A DNA stretch of 23,549 nt from Chitinophagales bacterium (lineage in GTDB: Bacteria; Bacteroidota; Bacteroidia; Chitinophagales; UBA2359). The notes under the pieces were generated by a model. That model searched no databases, was not told the origin of the DNA, and was given only the letters and a program-made list of their open reading frames with translations. Position 1 is the first letter of the stretch. Each line of letters begins with the position of its first letter. The DNA is taken from positions 1 to 23,549 of the forward strand of contig JAHDDN010000025.1 of NCBI GenBank assembly GCA_020629335.1, read 5' to 3'. The position numbers were made by a program, and so were the translations under genes. Shown in pieces: positions 16,701 to 23,549 of this stretch.

Positions 16701-17601
16701 TCCTAGTCATATTAATTCCGTCATTGACACCTTCAAACTTCAAAAAAACGCCATCTTTAAAGGGAAGGCGAGTGTAGAAAATGGTCAATTTGAGTTTAAT
16801 TTTATTGTACCAAAGGATATTGTTTTGGAATATGGTAATGGGCGCTTGAATTATTATGCACATACTCCTGACCTAATTGACGCCCATGGGTATAATGAGG
16901 AAATAAAGGTAGGTGGCTTGAGTAATTCTTTTGACGATGATCAAGACGGACCCGAAGTGGAGGTATTTTTAAATGATGATAACTTTGTATTTGGTGGTTT
17001 AACCAATGAATCTCCTCTATTAATTGTAAAACTTTTTGACGAAAATGGCATTAATACTGTAGGTAGTGGAATCGGACATGATATTACGGGTGTACTGAAT
17101 GATGACAATCAAAATTCATTTTCCTTAAATGAATATTATAATGCGGAATTAAACAGTTATCAGAAGGGCCAAGTAGAATTCCCTATGAGCCAATTACCTC
17201 CTGGCCAACATACACTTACGATCAAAGCTTGGGATGTATATAATAATTCAGGCAAAGGCTATACGGAGTTTGTAGTAGCAGAATCTGCTGAATTGGCCTT
17301 GGATCATGTGCTGAATTATCCCAATCCCTTTACTGATCAAACTTCTTTTTGGTTTGAGCATAATCGACCAGGTGATTTATTGAAAATAAAAGTTCGTATT
17401 TTTACGATTAGTGGTCAGGTAATCAAAACTATTGAAAAGGAGTTAGCTACTGATGGTACAAGAGTAGATGATATTCACTGGGATGGTTTGGATGACTTTG
17501 GCAATAGAATAGGTCGAGGTACTTATGTTTATCAGTTGAATGTGGAGGGTTCGGATGGCAATAAAGTACAAGCAATAGAAAAATTAGTGATCTTGAAATA
17601 G
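13717..17601 (+). CDS. porU: Type IX secretion system sortase PorU
   Basis: A 1294-residue surface peptidase that removes the C-terminal sorting domain of T9SS cargo and attaches the protein to lipopolysaccharide. The signal peptide ends in SSYFLFAQ (about residue 22). A long beta-rich N-terminal region (to about 540) precedes the gingipain-like C25 peptidase domain (about 545-925). Catalytic His is in MNYTGHGG (H794) and catalytic Cys in ITATCSFSKYDDP (C828). A further beta domain leads to a FlgD-like Ig module (about 1195-1294, with LNYPNPFTD and GRGTYVYQL). Both catalytic residues are present, so the enzyme should be active. porV lies downstream and its product forms the sortase/shuttle complex with PorU. 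Elements C and D bracket the gene. Confidence 0.95.
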   Translation: MKIKTILLSTILMLSSYFLFAQVSIQKEVSLNWETETASFLSDSSLLFTFDDASYDLAKHSLPIFKTRIALNQKGPINALITRATYSSIDNTISQSDNELLANDIVIESNLTIVRGEAFARVGFIPLRINPISQKIEKLESFVIEIEQSTDLNTNNRELNYTDNSVLSQGSFYKFSVKEDGIYKINYQFLNDSLDININDIQCSNIRVYGNGGGMLPQNSSAERADDLVENPIEVFDQNNNNLFDEDDYILFYGQGPHAWSYDEFTKSFLHQFNKYSNENYYFLNFDLGTGKRISEAATIDNHNVSTSSYNYHAFHESQVKNLLFSGRNWVGEEFSATNDQSFSFSSPNRITTEPISINTALVGRIPSGATANAGFNIFINNEELKTVKFESVNFTSEEGSYAKSKIIDTLKSFSNNNEVNIRLTFSDGGNNNSVGWLDYIEVNTRNQLKLSNSQFTFRDQESVGSGNVVKYNIEGSNIRVWEVSDIGNIRQMNLSNSGNQNSFVNNAETLREYIAFNGSSYLSPNAVGLIESQNLHEVSYPDYLIITHPSFTAQANQLADFHRDYSGLEVKVANISHIYNEFSSGRKDISAIRNYAKMIYDRGLANNQEPLKYLLLIGDASYDFKGLKSNNSDLVPTFESLESFSGTGTYCTDDYYALLDDNEGDNMHNNQQGLDIGIGRFPITTVNEAQGIVNKIIHYKSYESQGDWINNFTFVADDPDKRSNGTFSNIHFKDAESHAVFIDDSLKTYNIDKIYLDAYEQESTSGGGRYPNVNEAISRKIFSGTAIMNYTGHGGPNSWTQERILDIPTIQSWNNIDKLPLFITATCSFSKYDDPDQISGGEHLLLNPNGGCIAIVTTVRLVYANENRKINRSYLSAQFTRNEQGQIPTFGEALMNGKNKTESGVLNNRKFVLLGDPALRLNYPQHKIRTTHVNGQSIENADTIKALSKVTIRGQIEDTNGVILEDFNGIVYPTLFEKRSDGITLGNDLSFDATPSHINSVIDTFKLQKNAIFKGKASVENGQFEFNFIVPKDIVLEYGNGRLNYYAHTPDLIDAHGYNEEIKVGGLSNSFDDDQDGPEVEVFLNDDNFVFGGLTNESPLLIVKLFDENGINTVGSGIGHDITGVLNDDNQNSFSLNEYYNAELNSYQKGQVEFPMSQLPPGQHTLTIKAWDVYNNSGKGYTEFVVAESAELALDHVLNYPNPFTDQTSFWFEHNRPGDLLKIKVRIFTISGQVIKTIEKELATDGTRVDDIHWDGLDDFGNRIGRGTYVYQLNVEGSDGNKVQAIEKLVILK

Positions 17602-17624
17602 ATCAATCAAGTACCGCTTTTAAT

Positions 17625-17813
17625 GCGCAAGGGATGGAAGCGGTATATGGCGTCAATGCAGACGCTTTATGGAGCTTAGTGGTACGCAGGCTGGCCTGAA
17701 AGGCAGACAAGTACCGCTTAGCGGAATAGCGTATGCATAGCCATATAAGAGCGTACAGCCCGACCCCAATCTGGCATTTTTTTGTAAAAAAATGCCAGAT
17801 TGGGGATGCGCCC
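17625..17813 (-). repeat. Structured intergenic element, copy D
   Basis: Fourth and most divergent copy, on the minus strand between porU and porV. The ends have changed together: P0 is GCGCA/TGCGC (17625-17629 with 17807-17811) where the other copies have GGCTT/AAGCC. P1 is TATATGGC/GCCATATA (17644-17651 with 17740-17747). The inner pair of P4 is T-A instead of C-G (CTGCCT-TTC-AGGcCAG on the element strand, 17691-17706). The variable hairpin is a 20-bp perfect inverted repeat, CCCCAATCTGGCATTTTTTT (17764-17783) with 17786-17805. With that arm so close to porU it may also act in 3' end formation. Confidence 0.85.
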
Positions 17814-18071
17814 AAAAAGAAGACAAAAAATTCACAATATTTTTTAATTATAACGTTATTATAAAGTGCTTTCATGAAGAGCTGTGTTTAACGTTTTCTA
17901 ATTGATTAAAAAACGTCCCAATAACTACCAATAAAACTTGTCACCATTTGGCAGTTATTAGCTTAAGTTGATGAAAGTTTCTATTTAATGCGGTGCTTCT
18001 CGTCTAAGAGAGAGGCAAAAGACATTCTTTATCATAATTATTTATTATTTTTGGCAACAATTTCAATCAAT
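17814..18071. other. porV upstream region
   Basis: No gene in these 258 bases. An inverted repeat AATAACT (17920-17926) with AGTTATT (17953-17959) lies upstream of the candidate porV promoter. The sequence is otherwise AT-rich and unremarkable. Confidence 0.4.
18046..18053 (+). promoter_or_regulatory. Candidate Bacteroidota -7 box for porV
   Basis: TATTTTTG matches TAnnTTTG and lies 18 bases before the chosen porV ATG, which would give a very short leader. No clear -33 TTTG is present at the expected distance. Confidence 0.3.
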
Positions 18072-19250
18072 ATGATTCAAAATACGTTAAAATGTTTAGG
18101 TGTATTAGCTGTGACGATCTTGTTTTTCGCACAGCCTGCTAATGCACAAGGGATCGAAATAGGCGAATTATCTGGCCAATGGGGTGAAAAAGTAAATACT
18201 GTATACACCTCTATTCCTTTCTTAAGAATTAACCCTGATGCTCGAACTGGCGGAATGGGAGACGTTGGTCTCGCTGTTTCACCTGATGCGGCTTCTATGT
18301 ATTGGAATGCCTCTAAATTAGCTTTTGCTGAAGAGGACATGGGCGTTTCGATCACTTATACTCCTTGGTTAAAGGAGTTGGTAGACGATATCTACTTGGC
18401 TTACCTTTCTGGTTATAAAAAGATAGATGATATTCAGTCTATTGGTGCTTCTTTGCGTTTCTTTTCTTTAGGAGACATTCAATTTACAGATATCAATGCT
18501 GAACCTGCGGGTCAATTTTCTCCAAGAGAGTTGGCTTTTGATTTAGCTTATGCACGTAAGTTAGGAGATAAAGTATCTTTAGGTTTGACTTTAAAGTATA
18601 TTTATTCCAACTTAGCCAAGGGTCAAAACGTGGATGGTAATTTGATTCGTCCAGCAAGTGCTGCCGCTGGAGATATATCCTTATACTATACAGATGATAT
18701 CTTAGTAGGTGGTAGAGATGCTAAATTATCTTTTGGTACTGCTATTACTAATATTGGTAATAAGGTTTCTTATACGGAGACTGCTCAGAAGGATTTCATT
18801 CCAATTAACTTTGGTATTGGTTCTGCTTTTGAGATGGACTTTGATGAGTATAACAGCATTACTTTTGCGGTTGATATCAATAAGTTGTTAGTTCCTACTC
18901 CTGATTCTACTAGTACGCATAGAGATAAGCCTGTGATTAGTGGTATGTTGGGTTCATTTGGTGATGCACCTGGAGGTGGAAAGGAAGAGTTGCAAGAATT
19001 GATGTACTCATTGGGTATGGAGTATTGGTATAATAAGCAATTCTCGGTAAGATTGGGTCATTATAATGAGCATAAGTATAAAGGTAATCGTAAGTATGTA
19101 ACAGTAGGTTTAGGGCTTAAGTACAATGTATTTGGCTTGAACTTCTCTTATATTATTCCGACTACACAGAATAGAGGCAATAGTCCTTTAGATAATACTT
19201 TAAGATTCTCTTTATTATTCGATTTCAATTCAGAGGCGGGTGATAGTTAA
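18072..19250 (+). CDS. porV: T9SS outer-membrane protein PorV (LptO)
   Basis: A 392-residue outer-membrane beta-barrel that shuttles cargo from the T9SS translocon to PorU and is needed for secretion of most sorting-domain proteins. I start it at the ATG at 18072 because this places a clean signal peptide at the N-terminus, with cleavage after PANA (before QGIEIG). The in-frame ATG at 17988 would add 28 residues in front of it. Hallmarks are SIPFLRINPDARTGGMGDVG (about 45-64) and SPDAASMYWNASKLAF (about 68-83), then alternating strands to the C-terminal RFSLLFDF. It is the partner of upstream porU but 470 bases away with element D between, so it may have its own promoter. Confidence 0.93.
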   Translation: MIQNTLKCLGVLAVTILFFAQPANAQGIEIGELSGQWGEKVNTVYTSIPFLRINPDARTGGMGDVGLAVSPDAASMYWNASKLAFAEEDMGVSITYTPWLKELVDDIYLAYLSGYKKIDDIQSIGASLRFFSLGDIQFTDINAEPAGQFSPRELAFDLAYARKLGDKVSLGLTLKYIYSNLAKGQNVDGNLIRPASAAAGDISLYYTDDILVGGRDAKLSFGTAITNIGNKVSYTETAQKDFIPINFGIGSAFEMDFDEYNSITFAVDINKLLVPTPDSTSTHRDKPVISGMLGSFGDAPGGGKEELQELMYSLGMEYWYNKQFSVRLGHYNEHKYKGNRKYVTVGLGLKYNVFGLNFSYIIPTTQNRGNSPLDNTLRFSLLFDFNSEAGDS

Positions 19251-19272
19251 TCACTTAAGATAAAACAAAATG

Positions 19273-19312
19273 AAAAGGGGCAGCTTATTTAATTAAGCTG
19301 CCCCTTTTTTTA
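19273..19312. terminator. Terminator between convergent porV and the sensor kinase gene
   Basis: A 15-bp perfect stem (AAAAGGGGCAGCTTA, 19273-19287 with 19294-19308) has a 6-base loop and T runs. It lies 22 bases after the porV stop and, given its A-rich left side, could also end the minus-strand operon. Confidence 0.9.
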
Positions 19313-19331
19313 TGGGAGGTTTTGTTATTCT

Positions 19332-20924
19332 TTAATCTTCTTCGTCTTCTTGTTTGGGGATGGTGAAATAGAAGGTTGACCCATAGCCAGGTTCCGATTC
19401 GAACCATATTTTGCCATTGTAGACTTCTACTATTTTTTTGCAAATGGCTAAGTTCATTCCAATGCCACTCATTTTGACCGCATTACTTTGCTTTTTAAGG
19501 TCGAATAATACTTCTGGGTCCTCGATTTTTATGCCATTACCATTGTCTATGACTGCAAACTGCCAATATTCTGGAAACTCATTGACGCTAATGTGTATTT
19601 CAGGATCTCTTTTAGGTGATCTAAACTTGAAAGCATTGCTAATTAAACTTTGAAATAATAAGCCTAATTGGTTTTTATCTCCTTTTACAACTGGTAGATC
19701 ATCTGCTGTAAGTATTCCATTACTTTTAGCTAATGCCTTGGCAAGGTTTGCTTTGATTTTTAGTAGAAGTTCGTTTAGCTTAATTAATTGTTGTTTTGAC
19801 GGTTCAATAGCTTTGATACTTGAATAGAGTTGCAAATCCTCTACATAGTAATCCAATTTTTTGGTATCCTTTGCTATATCTTGGACTGACTTTCTACTTT
19901 GCTCATCTAGTTGTGGGGCGATTTGTTGATAGAGTTGCCCTATTTTTTGATTGATTCCTTTAAGGGGCGTTCTCATATCATTGGCTGCTGTATTAGCAAA
20001 TTGCTCCAATTCTTGGCTAGTATTTTCTAGCTTCTTATAGGATGTTTCTAATTGCCGTTGTGATTGCTCTAATCTTTTTAGACGCATCGTCAATTCTTCA
20101 CTCTCTTCTATCAGGCTCCTTGTTTTTAAGGTAATAGTATCTTCCATTTCTTGTTTAGAGATGAGGTTATCCGAAATTGGTGGTGGAGCTTGAGGAATAT
20201 TTTGTATAGCTGATTTTTGTTGTAACTGGCCTAGTATTTTGTTAAAAGCGATTGCGAGGGAGGAAATTTCATCTTTACCTGCAACAGGCAATTGGGCCGA
20301 ATAATTTTTTCGATTGACTATACGAGTAACTGAGCGAAGTAAATTATCAAGCGGCTTACTAATCATCCCTTTAAAAGCAGAGGCTAATATTAAGGACAGT
20401 ATAAGCCCTCCCAATACACACCAAACCATTGCTTTGAGGTAGCCATAGAAAAGGATATTTAGTTCATCATTATTGGTTCTTAGACAAATGGTTCCTGCTA
20501 GTGTTTTTTGATTACGTGCGTATGCTTTTCGGTAGTAATAAAGATAATCTCTATTTCTTTCGTAGAATACTTTAACATCTTTTATTGGTTCTTCAAATTC
20601 TATATAATCCTCTCCTACTTTAGTATACTCAGCAAAAATCTCCCCTGAACTATTTAAAATCGTGGCATTCAGTATACTTTTATTATTTTTCAGGTAAGAT
20701 AAATCTGCTTTGGCTACTTCAGGCTTTTCAAACAACAAGGCTGCTTCATTAGTATTAGCAAGGACTTGAGCAATATACTCCAGATCTGCTAGTTGTCTTT
20801 CTTGGTAATGATTGAGAGCGGTCCAATAAAATATGGCACTACAAAACAGTATCACAGCTAAAGCAGTGAATAATTGTATAAGGGTAAGTTTATTTCCAAT
20901 TCGTATATCTCTTAAACGGCTCAT
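19332..20924 (-). CDS. CHASE8-type sensor histidine kinase homologue lacking the phosphoacceptor His
   Basis: A 530-residue inner-membrane sensor. TM1 is at about 15-37. A periplasmic CHASE8-like domain follows (about 40-160; EAALLFEKPEVAKADLSYLK is typical). TM2 is at about 164-185, then HAMP (about 188-240), a Pro-rich linker and a coiled coil (about 255-308). The dimerisation helix reads EQFANTAANDMRTPLKGI: the usual H-D/E-x-R-T-P-L box has Asn at the His position (N315). The ATPase domain looks intact, with N-box Asn N430 (LISNAFKF), G1 DNGNGI (460-465) and G2 GIGMNLA (487-493). It may act as a pseudokinase, a phosphatase or a partner of another kinase. It starts 3 bases after the YfiR gene. 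No response regulator is in the window. Confidence 0.87.
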   Translation of the reverse strand: MSRLRDIRIGNKLTLIQLFTALAVILFCSAIFYWTALNHYQERQLADLEYIAQVLANTNEAALLFEKPEVAKADLSYLKNNKSILNATILNSSGEIFAEYTKVGEDYIEFEEPIKDVKVFYERNRDYLYYYRKAYARNQKTLAGTICLRTNNDELNILFYGYLKAMVWCVLGGLILSLILASAFKGMISKPLDNLLRSVTRIVNRKNYSAQLPVAGKDEISSLAIAFNKILGQLQQKSAIQNIPQAPPPISDNLISKQEMEDTITLKTRSLIEESEELTMRLKRLEQSQRQLETSYKKLENTSQELEQFANTAANDMRTPLKGINQKIGQLYQQIAPQLDEQSRKSVQDIAKDTKKLDYYVEDLQLYSSIKAIEPSKQQLIKLNELLLKIKANLAKALAKSNGILTADDLPVVKGDKNQLGLLFQSLISNAFKFRSPKRDPEIHISVNEFPEYWQFAVIDNGNGIKIEDPEVLFDLKKQSNAVKMSGIGMNLAICKKIVEVYNGKIWFESEPGYGSTFYFTIPKQEDEED

Positions 20925-20927
20925 GCG

Positions 20928-21581
20928 TTATCTTCTGTAATGTAACTCTGCAATTTTTAACAATTGTGTATCAATTGTTATACCAGCTCTGATAAGGGCA
21001 TCTACATTTATTTGAAATCTTAAAAAACCATCATTAATAAAAAAGTTGATTGCCCCACCTTTTTTCGCAAAATACTCACTTTCTCCGATTAATAGGGTAT
21101 GATTGTCCGCTTCTTCTACTATTTTACCAACCATACTGCCTGAACTTTCGGGTACAAAGAGAATATCACAATAACTGATAATAAAAGATCTTGTAAAATC
21201 ATTTAAGTAATACTTATCAACCACTATGATTTTGCTATTAATCGTCTTTTCTTGAGATAGTTCTATAAGATAGTGATAAATTGGAGATTTACCCATTACT
21301 CCAATAATGAATTCGGGATTAAACTGCGAATCTTTCCAAGAGATATAATTAGTAAAGTGAAAAATATAAGCTGCCTTTAGTTTATACTCCTCTGCTGCAG
21401 AAATAACATTGGCATCATCATCATCGAAACTAAATCCGAATAGTGTTGTCATATCCGCATGTATACCATTGACCCCCCAATATAACGCATCATATCGGCC
21501 ATCTTCTGCCTGACATGCTAAGCTACATAAGCCCCAAATAATCAATATGTGAATAAGGTACTTCAAATCACTATAATTCAA
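20928..21581 (-). CDS. YfiR-family (DUF4154) periplasmic protein
   Basis: A 217-residue exported protein with an N-terminal hydrophobic segment (about 8-22, then CQAED). Residues 63-205 match the YfiR/DUF4154 pattern: YKLKAAYIFHFTNYISW, FIIGVMGKSPIYHYL, a central CDILFVPESS, TLLIGESEYFAKKGGAINFF and LRFQINVDALIRAG. In Pseudomonas, YfiR is the periplasmic repressor of the CHASE8-containing diguanylate cyclase YfiN. The gene here precedes one with a CHASE8-like domain, so a direct contact between the two products is a reasonable inference. It has about 35 residues between signal peptide and domain (with DDDDANV) that are not typical. Its start overlaps the TonB receptor gene's end by 11 bases, indicating translational coupling. 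Confidence 0.88.
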   Translation of the reverse strand: MNYSDLKYLIHILIIWGLCSLACQAEDGRYDALYWGVNGIHADMTTLFGFSFDDDDANVISAAEEYKLKAAYIFHFTNYISWKDSQFNPEFIIGVMGKSPIYHYLIELSQEKTINSKIIVVDKYYLNDFTRSFIISYCDILFVPESSGSMVGKIVEEADNHTLLIGESEYFAKKGGAINFFINDGFLRFQINVDALIRAGITIDTQLLKIAELHYRR

Positions 21582-23549
21582 ATGTTAAGGTTACAAATAG
21601 CTGTCGCCCTTTCAACAAAAATTGATTAGGGCCATCAATTAGCACATTGGGTTGATAAATCTGATTGTTAAGTAAGTTTTTAAGTCTTAATGATGCAAAC
21701 ATTTGAGAGGAGCCCGCATTAATTGGTATTTTACCACTGGATAACGTTAAATCTACCCTATGGGACGCTGGAATAACAAAGAAGTCATTTTCTTGTCTAT
21801 TACCATGCCATGCTTCCATTTTGGAATAATAATACCAAGCCGCATTGAATTTCACCTCTTTCCAAATCGAAACATTTAGACCCAAATTAAAACGATGTGG
21901 ATAATAGTTTTTATTATTGCTATTCATTAAGCTATATGCAAAATTAACACCCATTTTCTCTAACTTATATTTAATAGATGCTTCAAAACCAGTGGCTAAA
22001 GTCGTATCAATTGTATTTTCCCAAGAATTCGCAAAAGTAGGCGTAACACGATTGGTCATGTATTTATTTCGATATACTGTAAGGCTTACAAAAGTTTTAC
22101 CAGAAGCATATGATCCACCTAACTCTGCACTTTTTATATCATTTAAGATTAAGTTTTCAATCAGTGTAGTATCTCCTCCAAAAATGTCAGGACGATCAAA
22201 TATATTCGGACGATAATCTTCTATAGATGCTTCCTTACTGGCCGTTCGATAAAGGCCATATAATTCCAACCTATCATTTAACAACAAAGTGTTAAGCTTC
22301 ATTGATAAATTCAATCTATTCTCCCACCTTTCATATAAGTTATATTTAGCACCAACCAATAAGTTGATCCTTTTATTCAGAAAAGGCTTATTAAATTGAA
22401 GAATTCCCGAATGATTCACATAATTATATAAAGGTAAACGCATCAGGTTATCTGAACTTAAATCTTCATCAAAGTCTGGGTGTACCGTATTAGATGAATA
22501 AGCCATACCTCTAAGATCATTATGATCTAATAAATACATTGCTGTCATCCCTATACCTCCTTTTAAAAAGACCGAAGAAAACATATCTTCTCCAAATAGG
22601 ACAAATACCTTTGACAAAAATTTATTTCTTTGAGACCCTCTACTATTAAATTGAGAATAATACAGCGTATAATCCTCATTGATTCGTTCTGAACCAATTG
22701 GCATAGATTGACCAGTAGAAATATCTCCTAAGAAAGCCCCCCAATTACTAAAAGCAGTTCTATTTGTTCCCCATATTTTTTCTTGATAATGATTATACTC
22801 AAAATTTAATTTCAACTTATTACTATAATCTCGCTTAAAACCTGCATAGTAAACACCAAAATTTCTATGCTCCTCATTAGCATTATTATAGTCTAAACTT
22901 AGCTGACTAATTCCTTTTTGGCCAGTATAAGTTCTCAAGTAATCCATTCCTACATAAAAACCTTTATAACTAAGGTCTACAGCTATAGGAATCGCACTAC
23001 TTTCATTAGCATACTTATTACTGTTGTAATTAATCCCATTACTATATTTAGAATTACCTCCACTAAATTCATCCGTTTTGATAAAATCTGTATAGTCATA
23101 ACCCGCACTTTGAGAATAGCCAAAGTTAGCTCCTAATCTAAAATCATTGATACTTTGAGCAATCACCCCATTAAAGTATCGAGTATTCGGGCTTGAAAAA
23201 GAGGCTTGTACTTCCGTTGAATTATAAAGACTCCTACCATGCTTCGTTTCTATATTCACGATTCCCCCAAAGGTTTCTCCATTTTCTGTGATAAAACCAG
23301 GGCCATTAATCAGTTCAATGAATGCTATATTATTGACATTGAAGTGCTTTGTTATAAAAGCATTTTTTGAATATAAACTATTAATCTCTCTACCATTGAT
23401 AAATATCATCAAAGTAGACAAATCTCCCCATAAACCTCTATGACCTCCTTTATAAGTATAGTCTCTATCAACTAATAACATAGAGGGATTATCCCCCAAT
23501 ATATCCGCTAAACTAGTATAACCACTTGCAAGAATATCTTCTGCACTAA
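21571..23549 (-). CDS. TonB-dependent outer-membrane receptor, N-terminal part outside the window
   Basis: Partial gene; the open frame runs to the right edge with no start in view. The first visible residues (SAEDILASGYTSLADILGDN) are the beginning of a plug domain of the TonB-dependent receptor family, and MIFINGREINSL, IAFIELINGPG and GGIVNIETK are further plug motifs. The remainder (about 570 residues) is beta-barrel, ending LKGRQLFVTLTFEL. A TTG at 23497-23499 could be mistaken for a start, but it lies inside the plug. The ligand is unknown; the nearest-looking relatives are colicin-I/siderophore-type receptors, which is weak evidence. As first known gene of the operon with YfiR and the CHASE8 sensor it may be the signal-receiving component rather than only a transporter. 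Confidence 0.92.
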   Translation of the reverse strand, partial: SAEDILASGYTSLADILGDNPSMLLVDRDYTYKGGHRGLWGDLSTLMIFINGREINSLYSKNAFITKHFNVNNIAFIELINGPGFITENGETFGGIVNIETKHGRSLYNSTEVQASFSSPNTRYFNGVIAQSINDFRLGANFGYSQSAGYDYTDFIKTDEFSGGNSKYSNGINYNSNKYANESSAIPIAVDLSYKGFYVGMDYLRTYTGQKGISQLSLDYNNANEEHRNFGVYYAGFKRDYSNKLKLNFEYNHYQEKIWGTNRTAFSNWGAFLGDISTGQSMPIGSERINEDYTLYYSQFNSRGSQRNKFLSKVFVLFGEDMFSSVFLKGGIGMTAMYLLDHNDLRGMAYSSNTVHPDFDEDLSSDNLMRLPLYNYVNHSGILQFNKPFLNKRINLLVGAKYNLYERWENRLNLSMKLNTLLLNDRLELYGLYRTASKEASIEDYRPNIFDRPDIFGGDTTLIENLILNDIKSAELGGSYASGKTFVSLTVYRNKYMTNRVTPTFANSWENTIDTTLATGFEASIKYKLEKMGVNFAYSLMNSNNKNYYPHRFNLGLNVSIWKEVKFNAAWYYYSKMEAWHGNRQENDFFVIPASHRVDLTLSSGKIPINAGSSQMFASLRLKNLLNNQIYQPNVLIDGPNQFLLKGRQLFVTLTFEL

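Noticed and set aside
17988..18071. Upstream in-frame start for porV
   Set aside because: It would put 28 extra residues before a normal signal peptide, which would impair export. The ATG at 18072 is better.
19332..20924. Sensor kinase as a pseudogene
   Set aside because: The reading frame is full length, all other motifs are intact and it is tightly coupled to its neighbours. Only the His is replaced, which points to altered function.
23497..23499. TTG as the start codon of the TonB-dependent receptor
   Set aside because: The frame continues upstream to the window edge with clear plug-domain sequence, so the gene is truncated by the window, not started there.

Overview
The window looks like a chromosomal segment of a Bacteroidota bacterium, AT-rich with compact genes. 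The grounds are a type IX secretion / gliding cluster (PorP/SprF, a GldJ-type lipoprotein, PorU, PorV), an RRM protein with a Gly-rich tail, a lack of clear Shine-Dalgarno sequences, and two TAnnTTTG-like -7 boxes. A Saprospirales-like lineage is my guess; no rRNA or tRNA in the window confirms it.

Layout. 1-227: 3' end of a Gly-rich RNA-binding protein, then asd (aspartate-semialdehyde dehydrogenase). 1691-4740, minus strand: enoyl-CoA hydratase/isomerase, a PAP2-like membrane protein and rpoN. 5386-6918: asnS with a coiled-coil insertion. 6996-8387, minus: a BacNav-like ion channel and a nitroreductase. 8445-10151, minus: an HTH protein and a lipoprotein, both of unknown role. 10604-13170, minus: porP then gldJ, divergent from porU and porV (13717-19250, plus). 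19332-23549, minus: TonB-dependent receptor, YfiR-family periplasmic protein and CHASE8-type sensor kinase, nearly fused into one operon.

Two things stand out. First, four copies of a 190-240 nt structured intergenic element (1448-1685 +, 5075-5305 -, 13211-13427 +, 17625-17813 -). They share one nested fold supported by compensatory changes in at least four stems, and each carries an exchangeable hairpin near one end. I do not recognise the family; it could be a structured RNA, a MITE-like element or a hairpin DNA element. Second, the receptor-YfiR-kinase operon. In the known YfiBNR pathway YfiR controls a CHASE8 diguanylate cyclase; here the CHASE8 protein has a kinase-like output whose phosphoacceptor His is replaced by Asn, while the ATP-binding motifs remain. 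This suggests an outer membrane to periplasm to inner membrane relay with a non-canonical output.

The T9SS genes work together: PorP and GldJ belong to the motor/gliding apparatus, PorU is the surface sortase that cleaves C-terminal sorting domains, and PorV is its outer-membrane shuttle partner. Structured elements C and D sit on either side of porU in opposite orientation.
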